Positions 11,366 through 23,858 are shown, numbered from the stretch's first letter. The stretch is DNA of 64,000 bases from Anniella stebbinsi (GCA_029215795.1 JARDYH010000005.1:35904001-35968000); one strand, 5' to 3'. Numbers and translations are program-made. The notes: generated by a model from the letters alone, not told the origin.

Positions 11366-13057
11366 CATCCCACTCCCCTACCCCCATCCCCAACCTGTGT
11401 TTTGTAACATCTTGCCTGATGAAGAGATCTAGCATTCTTGAAAGATTGCATATTATAAAGGTATTATACTAATAGGAATTTTGGAATCTTTCGGAGAGGG
11501 AAAAAGGAAACATGAAGTTAACATGACTTTCAACCTTTATTATTTTAGGATACCTGAACATGTCAACAATCCATGCAAGAAGGATGTTGTTTTGTGCCAC
11601 ATAACTTCAAGCATATTTGCTCAGAATAGAAATGTCCCATATTAAGTTAATGGAGCTGCCTTCCTAGTATTGTATGGCAGTACCTTTGGATAAGTAAAGC
11701 ATCACTTATGCAATGGTTTTTGAGATCTGTGAATATGCCTACTCTTAATAGTAGTTATTAACATAGGCTTTTTTAAAGTGGCAAATTAATCTGTGCTGCT
11801 TTTAATAGTTCCACCCATAACAGTGATTTTGGGGAGAAGAAATAGAAAACTCTGGGAGTATTTTTGGGGCACTTTAAGAGCTTTAATGAGCTTTCATTAT
11901 CCATGTGAATAAAACGTAGTTTAAAGCCTGATGCTCTGACAATTATTGTTGTGCTTACAGAAGGGTTGTGAAAGGATATGGGGGAGAACTACAACAAAAA
12001 AGAACCATCTGCACCTAAAGGCAACATATTTGCAATTGGAGGAGACAGGAGAAAAGGTCTGTCTATTCAGGCGTGCACCAACAACATAAAAATCCTCTTG
12101 TTCACTTTAAAGCTAACAGGTTTTTAAAAAGGATTTGTTACTTCCAATGCCAAAATGTAACAAAATGTAATGTATACAGGGAGACACTTACAGCTTAGTC
12201 CTCCTCAACATGGCTACTTTAACTGCTATTATTTCTATGGCACCATCAATATCTGTGGCGTTTCGCAGAGTAACATAAATGAAAGAGAGAGAACCTTGGC
12301 CAATCTAAATTCTGTCAGTGAAGGAGCCAACAGAGGGAGGGAAAGCCAATAAGGGTAATGGTGGAAAGATATGTACAAATGCAGTTACCAGTGCATCTGG
12401 CTGGGTTTTGGAAAGAGCCAAAGACATCATGGATTTCAAACTCAGGAACTTGGAAATATGTACCATGGAGTCTTCCTGGTACACTTTGTTTTTGCTTTAT
12501 TTATCAATAAAGATTTCAGAATGCAGTAATAAGCTTGCAAGTCTCTCACTGTAGAGCAGATCTATTATTACATAAATACACGTGAGTTTTCTTCCTCCAC
12601 AGCTCATTTTGCCCCACATATCTTCTCTTGCCTATTAAGCAAACATGACAAGGGCTTTTGGGCAGCTATGAATGCCTTCTGGACTTGATAACCCTCCAAG
12701 AAATATTTGCTTCGTCAGAAACACAAGCCACATGCAAAATAGGAGAACATAGAAGTAAGGAACAAGGGTGCCTCTGAGCACATACTCATCTCAGGAGTAT
12801 ATTTCCAGTATCACAACTGAGCTCACAGTCCAGTCACCAAAAAATCCACCTCTGGTTCCCCCCCCCCCCCAGGCTTTCTTCCATCTCAGCAGCCTAATTT
12901 AAGGGGGCAGCCTTTTTGTTTTGTTTTGTTGCTGCTAATGCTGTTAAACAGTTGAGAGTCAGAATTCATGTACTTTATTCTTCCATTCATTTGTACAAGG
13001 CCATTCTCTTGCCCTCCAGCTTTTGGCAAATAAAATTCTGGCTGAAAGCATCATATT

Positions 13058-13093
13058 TGATGATGATGATGATGATGATATAATAATAATAAT

Positions 13094-13132
<39 letters not shown>

Positions 13133-13170
13133 TGTCTTGCCTACCTCTCCCTTTGGATCGGCATGTTGCT
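13058..13170 (-). mobile_element. LINE 3' tail relic with (GAT)n/(AAT)n
   Basis: (GAT)n then (ATA)n, followed by cctacctctccctttggatc, the inverse of the GATCC..GGAGAGGCGGG tail seen at 24140, 33541 and 54950. Only the 3' end remains. Confidence 0.65.
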
Positions 13171-13445
13171 ATTAGATGGCATGAAAATTCTGTACTTCCT
13201 TTACCTCTGTGAATTGCTGGCCCTCTTGGTGATTTCCTGCAAATCACCCAGTGATCTACCAGTAATTCTCAATCTACCTTCCGCCCACACCTGGTTTAGA
13301 TGACACTCTTCCCTAGAATTATATTCAAATATGGTATTGGTAACATCAGCATTTGGGCATGAGTTTTGCTAGGTTTCCTAACCTCTGCAGTCCTTTAGAT
13401 AAAGAAAACATAAGGTGTTTTGGAAAATTTGCTTCAGTTTAAGGT

Positions 13446-13763
13446 AGGGTGATCATATGGAAAGGAGGACAGGGTTCCTGTATCTTTCATAGTTGTATAG
13501 AAAACAGAATTTCAGCAGGTGTCATTTGTATGCATGCAACACCTGGTGAAATTCCCTCTTCATCACAACGGTTAAAGCTGCAAGAGCTATACTAGAGTGA
13601 CCAGATAAAAAAGAGAACAGGGCTCCTGCAGGTTTAACTGTTGTGATGAAGAGGGAATTTCACCAGGTGTTGCATGCATACAAATTATACCTGCTGAAAT
13701 TCCCTTTTCTATACAACTGTTAAAGATACAGGAGCCCTGTCCTCCTATCCATATGGTCACCCT
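13446..13763. mobile_element. Family A element, intact ends, 10-bp target-site duplication
   Basis: 318 bp from AGGGTGATCATATGG to CCATATGGTCACCCT. The 10-mer AGTTTAAGGT occurs directly before (13436-13445) and directly after (13764-13773). The interior is two palindromic monomers joined at actagagtgaccagataaaa. There is no open reading frame of note, so it is non-autonomous. Confidence 0.9.
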
Positions 13764-14340
13764 AGTTTAAGGTAAATTATTAAGGAACAAACAATCTCTC
13801 TTGAGAAAAAGGCTTGCAACTTTTTTTATATATATAGACAAGTTCCTGTGCCTATAGCAGTTGCATGACAGGCAGCAATATACAACAGCTGAAGCTTTTC
13901 CAGAGATAGAAGTATAACTGAGGTGAAAGCTGCAACTATTATAGGCACAAGAACCTGTCAGAAAAACAGGTTCCTGTGCCTATAATGGTCAGGGGCAGCA
14001 GCCTCTAACCATTACAACAGGGGTTGGCAACATGCAGCCTACAGGCTACATGTGCTACCCCAGCAGCTTTTTTTCTGCCTCTCTGCTTCTGCCATTGAAT
14101 TTGCTGTCATGGTAGTGGCAAAAATCACAGTGATTTTGCAAGGAAGCAGGGTACGTGCTCCCCTCATGTATTTTCCCTTGGGAAACCAGTGTGAACTTTG
14201 CTAGTGTGGAAACAAATTTCACAGCAAATTTGGCAGTGGCAGCAATTTTGATAGGGGTGCTGAGCAGTTCCTGGGGCGTTCCAAGGGGGCAATGCAGTTT
14301 CCTGATGCCCAGAAGTCGCCCACCCTTCTGCATATTCTAG

Positions 14341-14411
14341 GATAGCCAGCTAGGAATGATTGGACTTTAAGTCCAATACATCTGGAGGGGACCAAGTTGG
14401 AGATGGCTGTA
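14341..14411. repeat. Family F hairpin, partial
   Basis: It carries gccagctaggaatgattgga, then aatacatctggaggggacca and agttggagatggctg. Half copy. Confidence 0.6.
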
Positions 14412-15609
14412 TTAAATGAATTAAGAAAGACACAGAAGCTCTGCCCATAAGAAAGGAAATAAATAAAAGCTAGTCAGCCTAGCTGTGGTTTTAAGGAACT
14501 GGTTTTATTGTTAATCTGATCAAGGAGGCTGCCTTCATGGTGCCGGGTTTGCACCGCCTCCCTCTCAAACCCTGCACTTTCCCTTTCCTGGAGCAGGGGG
14601 GGTAATCCCAATGCTGAGAGGGAGTATGGGGTTTCTGGGTGGCCATCCGGGTACCGGAGCCACCCCTGCCCTCTTCCTGGTGGAAGGTGACTAATCACTG
14701 GTTGCCTTCCACCAGGTACTGCCCCTGGATTGGCCCCGGAGCAACTTCAGATGGTGGGAGCGCTGTATTGACGTCGCTCTGATTGAAAAATCAGGGTAAA
14801 TCCCTGACTTTTTCATACCGCAGCATTGCAGGAAAGCTCCGCAGTGGCTATGAAGCTGTGCCTGCATCGTCTAACTGATGCAGCGCAGATCCACAGCCAC
14901 CACAGGGCTTTCCCTGTGTATAGACAGCCCCCTGGTGCAACTCTTCACCTGAAGGATCTAGTCACCTACGTGATTAAGTGGAATTCAACAGCCTTCTTCT
15001 TCCCCCTCCCCAAGTTTGGCAAACTAAAGAACTTGGACTCTAGAAACCTCTCTCTCGCAAGACATCCATTGTTTTGCATTTGGTTGTCAAGTACATCATG
15101 CAGAGAAGTACGAAAAAAGGTCTTCTATTCCAGACACATTGCACTTGAGGCAGTTTTGCCTGAAGGCCGTTCACATCACGTCCAGATATGAGGAGGAAGC
15201 AACACTGCTACAGCAATGAGATGTCAGCAACTAGGGTTGCCAGGTCGCCAGGGGGGAAAAATCCCAGTCTGATCTGTTATCATGCCTTTTTGTCAGAAGC
15301 TTGACATCTAGAAAGCAGCAGGTGAAGCTTTTCATGGCACAGACATAAATATGATCTCGAAGGTTTAATGTCAATGGATGCCCACCAAGCTTATGTTAAA
15401 GACAGAGCTTCAGTGGCTGGTTGAAAAGTTGGCAACCCTATTGGCAGCTCTACTAATCAGTTTGAAGTTCCACATTTTAGGGGAAGTGTAGATACAAATG
15501 GGGAAGATTTCAGAAGAAGAGCCATAGCTTCATGTGCAAAATGCATCTCTAGTCTCTGGTGGGATAGTCCCCCCATCTGGCACCCTGGAGAGCTGCTGCT
15601 GCCAGTGGG

Positions 15610-15689
15610 TAGAATCCAACTAAAGTCCTACTTTGAGTAGACCCATTAAAATTAATTTCAAACTAGGACTTTAGTTGGATTCTATCCAG
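15610..15689. repeat. Inverted repeat, about 80 bp
   Basis: The arm tagaatccaactaaagtcct and its exact inverse aggactttagttggattcta enclose about 35 bases. Possibly a relative of family C. Confidence 0.75.
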
Positions 15690-15908
15690 TGACTGTAGAC
15701 TAGGCTAGATAAACCAGTGGGTTCAGATAGCTTCCTATTTCCTTAAAAGATCACCCTACCTAGTTATAAATATTTAACCTTTTATTTGTGTTAGCTTAAC
15801 AGAGCACAATAGAAACCTTTGGAAGCTGCATTTCACTATTGTACTCCCTCTGTAAAATGAGTAATGGGTGACTAGAAAAATATAAGGCACAAAATTAAGC
15901 AGTGAGTA

Positions 15909-15970
15909 AGGGTGCAATTCTATGCATGTTTAGACAGAAAAAAAGTCCTACAACTCCCAGCACCCCCATG
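15909..15970. repeat. Family B hairpin, left arm
   Basis: It carries agggtgcaattctatgcatg, tttagacag and ctacaactcccagcacccc. The right arm is replaced or strongly diverged; a short catgcatgtctaaacagg follows near 16060. Confidence 0.65.
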
Positions 15971-18007
15971 GGGTGCGGTGTGGTTCCAAGATCGTGTGTC
16001 AGGCCCACTTGTCACGGTTTCATTCCCCCTCCCCTCTCCATAATTCCTCTACCCACCCTTCATGCATGTCTAAACAGGCCCTTTATCTCCATGTGTCACC
16101 TGCTAAAATAACTTAAGTTTAAAAGACATCTGGGGAAAAAAAGGATTGGAATTTGTTCATGTAGCTTCTGAGCTTGTATGCTTAGTGTCTGGTCCTTCTC
16201 AGAATAACCTAAATAAAATATTCCATAGGAGAAAGACGCCATAGAAAAATGCGCATGGATGTAACTTGGAAGTCAGGATACCTTGATGGCATTTCTGTGA
16301 CTTGACCACTTGAGTAAGGTTGCCATCTGTCCCTTTCTTCTTTTTTACTGAACTTGTTCCTGGCCCTTCAATGGCTGAGTGACATACAGAAATCGGGCAG
16401 TCTTAGGCGTTTCCCTATGGCTTTGTCTCCATACATGGAAACATTTATCTGCTTGATTTCTGCATGTCAGTGAGGCTGTTGTTTAAACAAGCCTGCACAA
16501 TGTGTAACAAATAGAAATCACCAGCCACATGTTGTGTCTGCCAGGTGCTCCACACAATATTCAGTATTTTGAAGTCCCAGGTAGGCGGCAGAATCAGAGG
16601 GTTTATTAGGCTCTGGTGGATTGCTGAATATGGCTGGAGGAACTGTCTTTAGTTTGGTGGGTCACAAGATATGCAGGAATGTATTAAAAGGTATAGGTAC
16701 AGAAGTAGGATTTGTTTTTTGAAAGTTGCCAACTCTGTACCAGAACTGTGTTAAGTTGGGAGTTTTGCCTTAACCAATGCATAAAGTTGTTCTTGCTAAA
16801 ACCATTCATATAAATACAAGGCTCAACTCAGCATCCATCTCCTTGCCTTGTTTCCTTGTGGGTTCACCTCAGGACTTACTTTTCTCAAGTGCCAGCATAG
16901 CAACATGACAATCTCCTCCGCCCTGGATCTTTCTTGCATCAGTAAACTTTAGTGGGAGTGACAGGCCTAACCGAGAGAGAAGGGAAAGAGTCTGAGAAAC
17001 TCTGCTAGGATGGGGGGGGGGGGCTGATTCTCTTGCCAGCACACACCACCCACTGACTCAGCATTCCCTGGGGCACTGTCACTGTGTGAATTTAAAAACG
17101 CACACCATTAACCCCAAAAGGCTACCTGTTAAATCAGCTGACAGGGAAAGTGAGTTTGGGCAGCTCTATGAGTGCTACTGCACTGACATGGCTGCTCAGA
17201 GTACCAAGTGTAAAGATCTTAGGATGAACATGTCTGAGGATCTACAAATACATTTGCCTCTTTACCATAGGCAGATACCTCTTTTGTTTTGGCTAGGACA
17301 CAGAAGGACGGAATGCCCCTGCCTTTGTCCTGTGCTTGGAGAAGCGCAAAGCCTCCCTGTGATGATTTCAGAAGCATGGGAGAATGGCAGGGGCTCTTCC
17401 TGATGCTGAGGCTTGGAGACACTCAGAGAGCCATGAGACTTCTTGCTGCTTTCTGAGTGTCTGAGGCTTAGCACAATGGTGCAGGGCTGGCTCAACACAT
17501 TTTGCTGCCTGAAGTGAAGGACTAGATCGTGCCCCCTCTCATTCCATGTTCAAAAGCTGACTGGACTGGTGGTTGAATCTTTTTTCAACACTGGCAATGG
17601 GTCAGCATCCTTCACTACACCTCAAGGCAGCAGGCCAATTTTGGGGGCACAGGGCAGGCCACAGGGTCACAGTTCTCTCCTCTTCCACTTTGCTACCATC
17701 TCCCAGCACCTGCTGCCTACCACACTCTATCTAATGGTAGGACCAGTCCTGCAATTGCAACAAGCTCCCACCCCCCATCTCAGCTGTTCAGGAGGGCAAA
17801 GGCTCACCTACACCCTACAGTTGACCTGGGATTCAAGTTTAGTATAGTGTCAGAAGACCCTGTCCCTTTCTAAGGAGGGAGTGGGCAGAGATAAGATCAT
17901 GGCAACAGCTAATTTTGGCTGGCTGTCAATACAGACCAAAATTTGTTGACCCCATGGCTATGCCTCCTCCAGCAGTGATGCAGCAACTGGCACAGGATGC
18001 CTAACAC

Positions 18008-18203
18008 GGAAACAGACCCCTGGTCCACCTAAACCAGTAAAGCCTACACTGACTAGCAGTGGCTCTTCAAGAGCTCTCAGGCCCAAGCCTTTTCAATCCC
18101 TGTTACTTGAGATCCTGTTTAACAGGAGGTGCCAGGAATTGAACTTTAGAAGCTTGGACATTCTGCCTGTCTAGCTTATGCTCAGTCACTGAGCTGTAGT
18201 TTC
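18008..18203 (-). mobile_element. tRNA-derived SINE, diverged
   Basis: On plus: ctggtccacctaaaccagta, actgactagcagtggctctt, gtgccaggaattgaac (B-box region) and ctcagtcactgagct (A-box region). Same family as the SINE at 1805. Confidence 0.75.
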
Positions 18204-18249
18204 ACCCTTAGTGTAGTGCACAAGTTGGCAACCCCACTTGCTACTGAAT

Positions 18250-18567
18250 AGGATGACCATATGGAAAGGAGGACAGGGCTCCTGTATCTTTAACAGTTGT
18301 GATGAATAGAGAATTTCAGCAATTGTCATTTGTATGCATGCAACACCTGGTGAAATTCCCTCTTCGTCACAACAGTTAAAGCTACAGGAGCTATACTAGA
18401 GTGACCAGATACAAAAGAGGGCAAGGCACTTGCAGCTTTAACTGTTGTGATGAAGAGGGAATTTCACCAGGTGCTGCATGCATACAAATGACACCTACTG
18501 AAATTCCCTTTTCTATGCAAATATTAAAGATACAGGAGCCCTGTCCTCCTTTCCATATGGTCACCCT
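18250..18567. mobile_element. Family A element, intact ends, 10-bp target-site duplication
   Basis: 318 bp from AGGATGACCATATGG to CCATATGGTCACCCT. The 10-mer GCTACTGAAT is repeated perfectly at 18240-18249 and 18568-18577. The next flanking bases differ on either side, so the duplication is exactly 10 bp. Confidence 0.92.
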
Positions 18568-19504
18568 GCTACTGAATCCACCTCCCCTCCCCCCCACGAC
18601 ACATACACCCACATCAAATTGTGCTGCCTCCTCTGCTGAATTCTTTTGCAAATGGTGTTCCCTCGAGCCCACCAGTCAGCCGTTCAGCAGGCTGGGGTGG
18701 AACTAGGGATGTTGGAGAAATTTGCAACTGATTCAAATGAGCTTGAATTTCTATGAATCCAACTTGTGGATTTGGTGGCGGACCAGCATTTTCCAAATCA
18801 CATGGACTTGTGGATGGCTTTAAAAATGTTTCTTTTGGTGGGGAGGGGTTGTGCAAATTCTCACTTGCAGTAATGTGCATTAGCATGAGTGGAATGAAAT
18901 CCTCAGGCATCTTTTAAAAAATCCAATTCATCAATGAGAAGATGATGGAATGAAAGATGTCTGACAATCCGCAAAACACAGAGAGAGCAGATTTAACAAA
19001 ATGTCTTCAAAGTGAAACCCACATTCACTCCTCATCTTGTCTTCCAGTAAATAAGGGCCACATAAAATTAATATATTCTGCTCATTGCTTTAAAATCAAA
19101 CAAAAACACAGCCCTTTGATCTTTTAATGTGCTCTTATAATATATGATTCAGCTGTAATTAGATCCTTGTATTTAGTTGATTTTCATATGAAAGTTTTGT
19201 GTTCTTTTAACCTACTAAAGACAGTATTGTCTTGCAGTAAAACTCCTATTCAAATAAGAGTTTCCTATTACAGCATGTAATAATATCCCTGACCCCCTTG
19301 GTCCACACCCTTCCGTTCAACCACCTGCTGCCAGATAAAACGAGAGAATACTGCTTTGTTACAAAGTGTGTTGGCTAACATGCACGTACGTACCTGCACT
19401 CTGTACATGTAACCTGAACACACCGGCATGGCATGTATCCTGGACACTGCTGAAAACCTTGACAATTCAAAGGTTAAGGAAGTCATAGATTGTTTGGTTT
19501 ATTT

Positions 19505-19643
19505 AGGGTGCAATCCTATGCATGTTTAGACAGGAAAAGTCCTACAATTCCCAGTATGCCCTAGCCAGCCATGACATGCTGGCTGGGGAACGTTGGGAGT
19601 TGTAGGACTTTTTTCTGTCTAAACATGCATAGGATTGCACCCT
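19505..19643. mobile_element. Family B hairpin element, near intact, 139 bp
   Basis: Terminal inverted repeats of 29 bp are identical: AGGGTGCAATCCTATGCATG plus TTTAGACAG at 19505-19533, and the inverse at 19615-19643. The arms continue with few mismatches (AAGTCCTACAATTCCCAGTA) to the loop near 19574. TA flanks both ends. It is non-coding. Confidence 0.9.
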
Positions 19644-20277
19644 ATAAGGGAATTAGGCATTCATAAGGCATTCTAGTGAAAAAGGTATTTGTTAATATAG
19701 AAAAACAGCAGGCACTTCAAAGTAAGTGATACAAGCCAGGTACAGAGAGAAACACACACATTATTAGCTTTCTATTTATACAGAGAGCTATAGAGAAAGA
19801 TAATAAGGGGTGTGTGCCTGACTAAAGTGCCTGACTAAAGTGTGTGTGCAAAACAATTTTAATTCCTGGTCAATTCACAGCCAACAGAGATGCAATAACA
19901 TCTAGCAAAAACAAAACAGCAACTACTAGTCTTGTTAAGGCATTAAATAAACACCAGTCCTTGGGGATGGAGAAGTAGGGGCAAAGTTCTGCCCAAAATA
20001 TAATTGTCTTAGGGAACACAAATTTGCAAGTGTATATGTCTAACATAATATGAGGAAGGGGAAAGCTGAGGGGAAATAGTCAAGAATAGTGTCCAATAAA
20101 AGGGGTCCAGGATGGTGCAGGCAGTTTTAGAGCAGGTTTCAGGCAAGACGGTAGCAAGGAGTTGTAATGAGGTGGGATTGCAGGGGGAAGAAAGAACTTT
20201 AGAAACAATCTGAAAGGATTTTAGGGGAAAGCAGAAGAACAGGGAAAGGAACAGTTTTTAGGTTTGCTAAGAGCTAG

Positions 20278-20622
20278 GTCCCCTCTACAAGATTTCGCTT
20301 TGACACCCGGTTGCCCGATTATGCGCATATACGGATAAGCGCATTTACTCCTAATACCTATTCATGAGAGGCGGTGAAGAGCATTACGGGCTGTATGAAA
20401 CACGCTTTAAAGTTGTTTACATGCGGAGAATCGCATGTTTACATGGCCATAAGGCGCTTTAACTCCCGCGGTAAATTAAAAGTCGCTATTTAACGAGCGT
20501 TCAAAAATGCGAATAATCTGAGATAAAACGCGCCTGGACCCCTGATTTGCGCTCTGCTCTTGTAGGGGCAAATTTGGTAATGCGCCTTGAAAGAGCTTTA
20601 AATCGCTCTTGTAGAGGTACCC
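20278..20622. mobile_element. Family H element, full length, 345 bp
   Basis: It runs from GTCCCCTCTACAAGA to TCTTGTAGAGGTACCC, flanked by CTAG on both sides (20274-20277 and 20623-20626). It is unusually CpG-rich for this region. Subterminal blocks CGATTATGCGC and GCGAATAATC are inverted relative to each other. No protein of note. Confidence 0.88.
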
Positions 20623-21681
20623 CTAGAGAGATGAGAGCAGAAGGAAAAGTGTTGGGAAGGGTGAAAGAACAGCAGAGTGCACCATAAATTAGTTTCTATC
20701 CTAGGCTTGACTTTAGGAAGGTAGCAGAATATTAGGGGAACTTAGAGATTTCATTGATTTATGGACTAACTAAAAAGAAAAACTATGCATTAATGTAAAG
20801 AATTTCCTCTCCTTATCTGCTTAATTTGAGTGTGATGTATTGAAGGGAGGCTCTTCAGAAGCAAAAAGGGGAGATGTGAGGTGGATTCCTTTTATGCAGA
20901 GAAAGATGAGGGTCTTTCTAGGCAAAATGATCTGCATTTCAGAGCCAATTGGCTGTGGTTTATGTGCCCAAATTTGAGATTAATAAAACAAAAGAAAATA
21001 TGGACCCACATTTTAATAGACAATATTCAAAGATGAGGAGGCTGTCTGACTCCTTCCTCCTCTGGTTCTGAGGTTTGGATGGGTGGGGGGAGTCTTAAAT
21101 TAGCATATGCATTCTTCAGCTAGAAACCTCTGAGGCCAAAGCCTGGGGGGGGCATATTTCCAACCTTTTAGCAGGTGACATGGGGGAGGAAAGAAAGGAT
21201 ATTTTGGTGATGAAGTCAGGAGCCTGCAAACAAAAGACTCAACTACAGGTGACACATATCTCAGGAGGAGGTGATAAGCTTGAACTTTTGAAATAGCAGC
21301 CTTTTCCCTGTATTTCTTTCTGAGGCAAAATCGAAACTTTTCCCTCCCAGTTAAGTTTCCAGTACTATTTGGGAGATGTACTTTAGAGGGGGAAAAGTGG
21401 TCCTCCTAAAAGTAAACAACAAATCCTTTCCTCCTGGCTGAGGCAAGAGAATAAAATTAATATATTGCTGAGAGTATTGCTGGAGACACTTTCTGAGGCA
21501 TTAGCAACAATTTTGCAAGTGATATCCAGGGAGGAGTAAAAAAGCGCAGATGATTAGGTTGGAGACAATACATTAATTTACACAGGTCACATAGACAGCT
21601 CTGCCTGAGTTCTATGTGTGTGACTAGATTCGCAAGACAATTGCAGTCCACCATGGTTTCTTCAACAATGAGTTGCGGTGT

Positions 21682-21926
21682 CTGCCAGTGGTTATTTTGA
21701 ATATTCACCCCCATCAGGGGATTACCATGGTTTGTTGTGTCCTCTGAACCTAGGTAGCAAGGGTTGTTCGAGGACTAAACAATCCTCAAATAACCCTACA
21801 ACAGACTATGGGTTATTTGAGGGTTGTTTAACCTTCAAACAAACTCTACCCCTCCCCTGGGTTCAGATGCCATGACAAACCATGGCAATCCCCTGCTGGG
21901 GATTGAATATTCAAAATGGCCGCTCT
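21682..21926. mobile_element. Family D foldback element
   Basis: The left arm ttattttgaatattcaccc... with aggggattaccatggtttgt pairs with ...acaaaccatggcaatcccct and attgaatattcaaaatggcc. The centre holds a second palindrome, aataaccctacaac / ggttatttgagggttgttta. About 245 bp, non-coding. Confidence 0.75.
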
Positions 21927-22822
21927 TCAGAATGGTGGGGCTCCTCTGTACCTTTCCAGACCAGAATGTAGCCCCTCTTTCCAGGCATAGACTATCACAA
22001 AAGTAGCAGGGAATAGGGGTGTTTCGTAATAGCTTGCCACAGCAAGTGGGAGGGAACAGTCGGAGGAAAGGACCATGAGAGGAGTAGGAGATGCGGCAAT
22101 GCAAACTATTAAAAAGAGTTGCTGGAAAGATGGGGGTAGTCCTATTTAGGCTGTTGCAGCAAAAACAAAGAAGCTTGTGACATCTTCCTTAACTGACTTA
22201 GAACATCATCACATGGGGGAAATCATGTTTCCTTACCTTTGGTTCTCTGCACTTCCTCATTCTTCCTGGAGGGGAAAGAGAAAGTAAATGAAGACCACGT
22301 GGCCCATTCAGAGGCTCATTTTATCATGCGGATTTTCCTGCACACAGCAGGAGATTGCAGTAGATTCCATTTTTTTTTAAAAAGGTTGGATTAAAAAGGG
22401 CCTATTTTGCTACAGAAAAACTAGCGGAAGTTGCAGGAGGCATGTGGGAGGCGGACGTCATCATCTAAAGGATGCATGCACATCCATTAAGTGGTCATTA
22501 GTGAGCGGGCAATAAAACGCTCATCTGATGAACCTCTTATCTTGTAGCCTTAGCCTTACCTTTCATGGATAAAGGTCCTACTTCCTCAGAGGCATGAAAT
22601 GTTATAATTTCAGGATACAGATTTCAAGTCCCTGATAAAGTGTGCTCTTTATTCCTCAAAAGGAGCTACCACAGGACCTGTCATTCTTAAAGGTACCACA
22701 TTTTTTATTAAAAAGAAAGGGATGATTTACAGATTTAGACCTCTGAACCCTAATTTTAATTAAGTGCAGTGGTGAACTGCTTGATCTGAAGCTAATGCTA
22801 ATTAATTCAGCTGTTTCATAGA

Positions 22823-22935
22823 AACTTGCCTTAACCCAAGTTTGATCATTGGTCCATCTAGCTCATTATTGTCTACCTTGATTAGCAGCAGCTCTCTGAA
22901 AGCATGTGTTTGGTCACTGAATTATGGATCCTGCT
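22823..22935 (-). mobile_element. tRNA-derived SINE, truncated
   Basis: aaacttgccttaacccaag, attggtccatctagctcatt, attgtctaccttgattagca and a remnant of the tRNA end, ggtcactgaattatgg. Half length. Confidence 0.7.
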
Positions 22936-23019
22936 GTGTGAAACCATAGATTATCAAGAACTGTCCCTTAAAATTTCTAGGTATTCTAGGCATAGCCAGC
23001 AATACAGAGTCTCCTGTTC

Positions 23020-23100
23020 CATCTGATCATGGCCGGCTGGGATAGGCTGGGAATTGTAGTTCAACACATCTGGAAGGACATCAGCTTGGGAAAGGATGAC
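23020..23100. repeat. Family F hairpin, partial
   Basis: gatcatggccggctgggata, gggaattgtagttcaacaca and tctggaaggacatcagcttg match the right arm of the family. Confidence 0.6.
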
Positions 23101-23318
23101 CTAGGTGGAACTCGCAGTAGTATATCTGAAGTTTTGTCAAAGAGTCTTATGAGAGTGTCAACAAACTTGTGGTTGTGGTTGTATTCTTTCCAGGAGAGAG
23201 GGTTATTTTAATAATAATGTTTTAAAAACTATATTGTAAATCTGTCTTGGCTATTGGAACAAGCGAGTGTCTGGCCATTCCCATTGAGCTGGACAACCTA
23301 GTGATGCTCTGTAATGTC

Positions 23319-23436
23319 GAAACCCAGTATTGTGAGTTGTTGTGGAAGGAACAACTCAGACTTATAACTCATGGTTTGTTCTTGTGTTATAAGTCTGAGT
23401 TGTTACTCCCCCAACAACCTACAATTCTGGTTTCGG
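23319..23436. repeat. Hairpin with perfect 19-bp inner arms
   Basis: aacaactcagacttataac at 23350-23368 and its exact inverse at 23386-23404 are separated by 17 bases. Outer arms aacccagtattgtgagttgt / caacctacaattctggttt extend the fold to about 118 bp. Probably a family D-like foldback relic. Confidence 0.75.
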
Positions 23437-23858
23437 CTGTCACGATAAACAACCCAGAGATGGAGCGTCCCTGGGTTGTTTAGCTCTGCCCGGCTGCATA
23501 GAAGGGATCAGGTGGCAAGAACTAGCATGCTCCCTCACTCCCTCACTTGCACTTCACTCTCATTCAACCTGTGAATTGTTGTCACATGTGAACTGCATCA
23601 CTCAGTCTTCGTGGGCCATCCTTGAGGAATCCTCAAATCATCTGCTCTTTCCATTCCTTATATTTCTACTGAACCTCAGCAGCAGCACATAACAAGAAGG
23701 GGAAATCCCTTCAATCCTTACCAAAGCAACAAAAGTGTATCACAGGTCACTTCAGGCCATTCAATGGAGATGAGGAGCAGGAGAAAAGCCAACCATGCTA
23801 CACATGTAACATACCTGTATTGTGATATGTGTTGCAAATGTCTCCTTACTATAATCCA

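Noticed and set aside
14826..15191. 121-codon frame on plus in the intergenic region
   Set aside because: No domain or conservation cue. The surrounding sequence looks like degraded repeat with short inverted segments.
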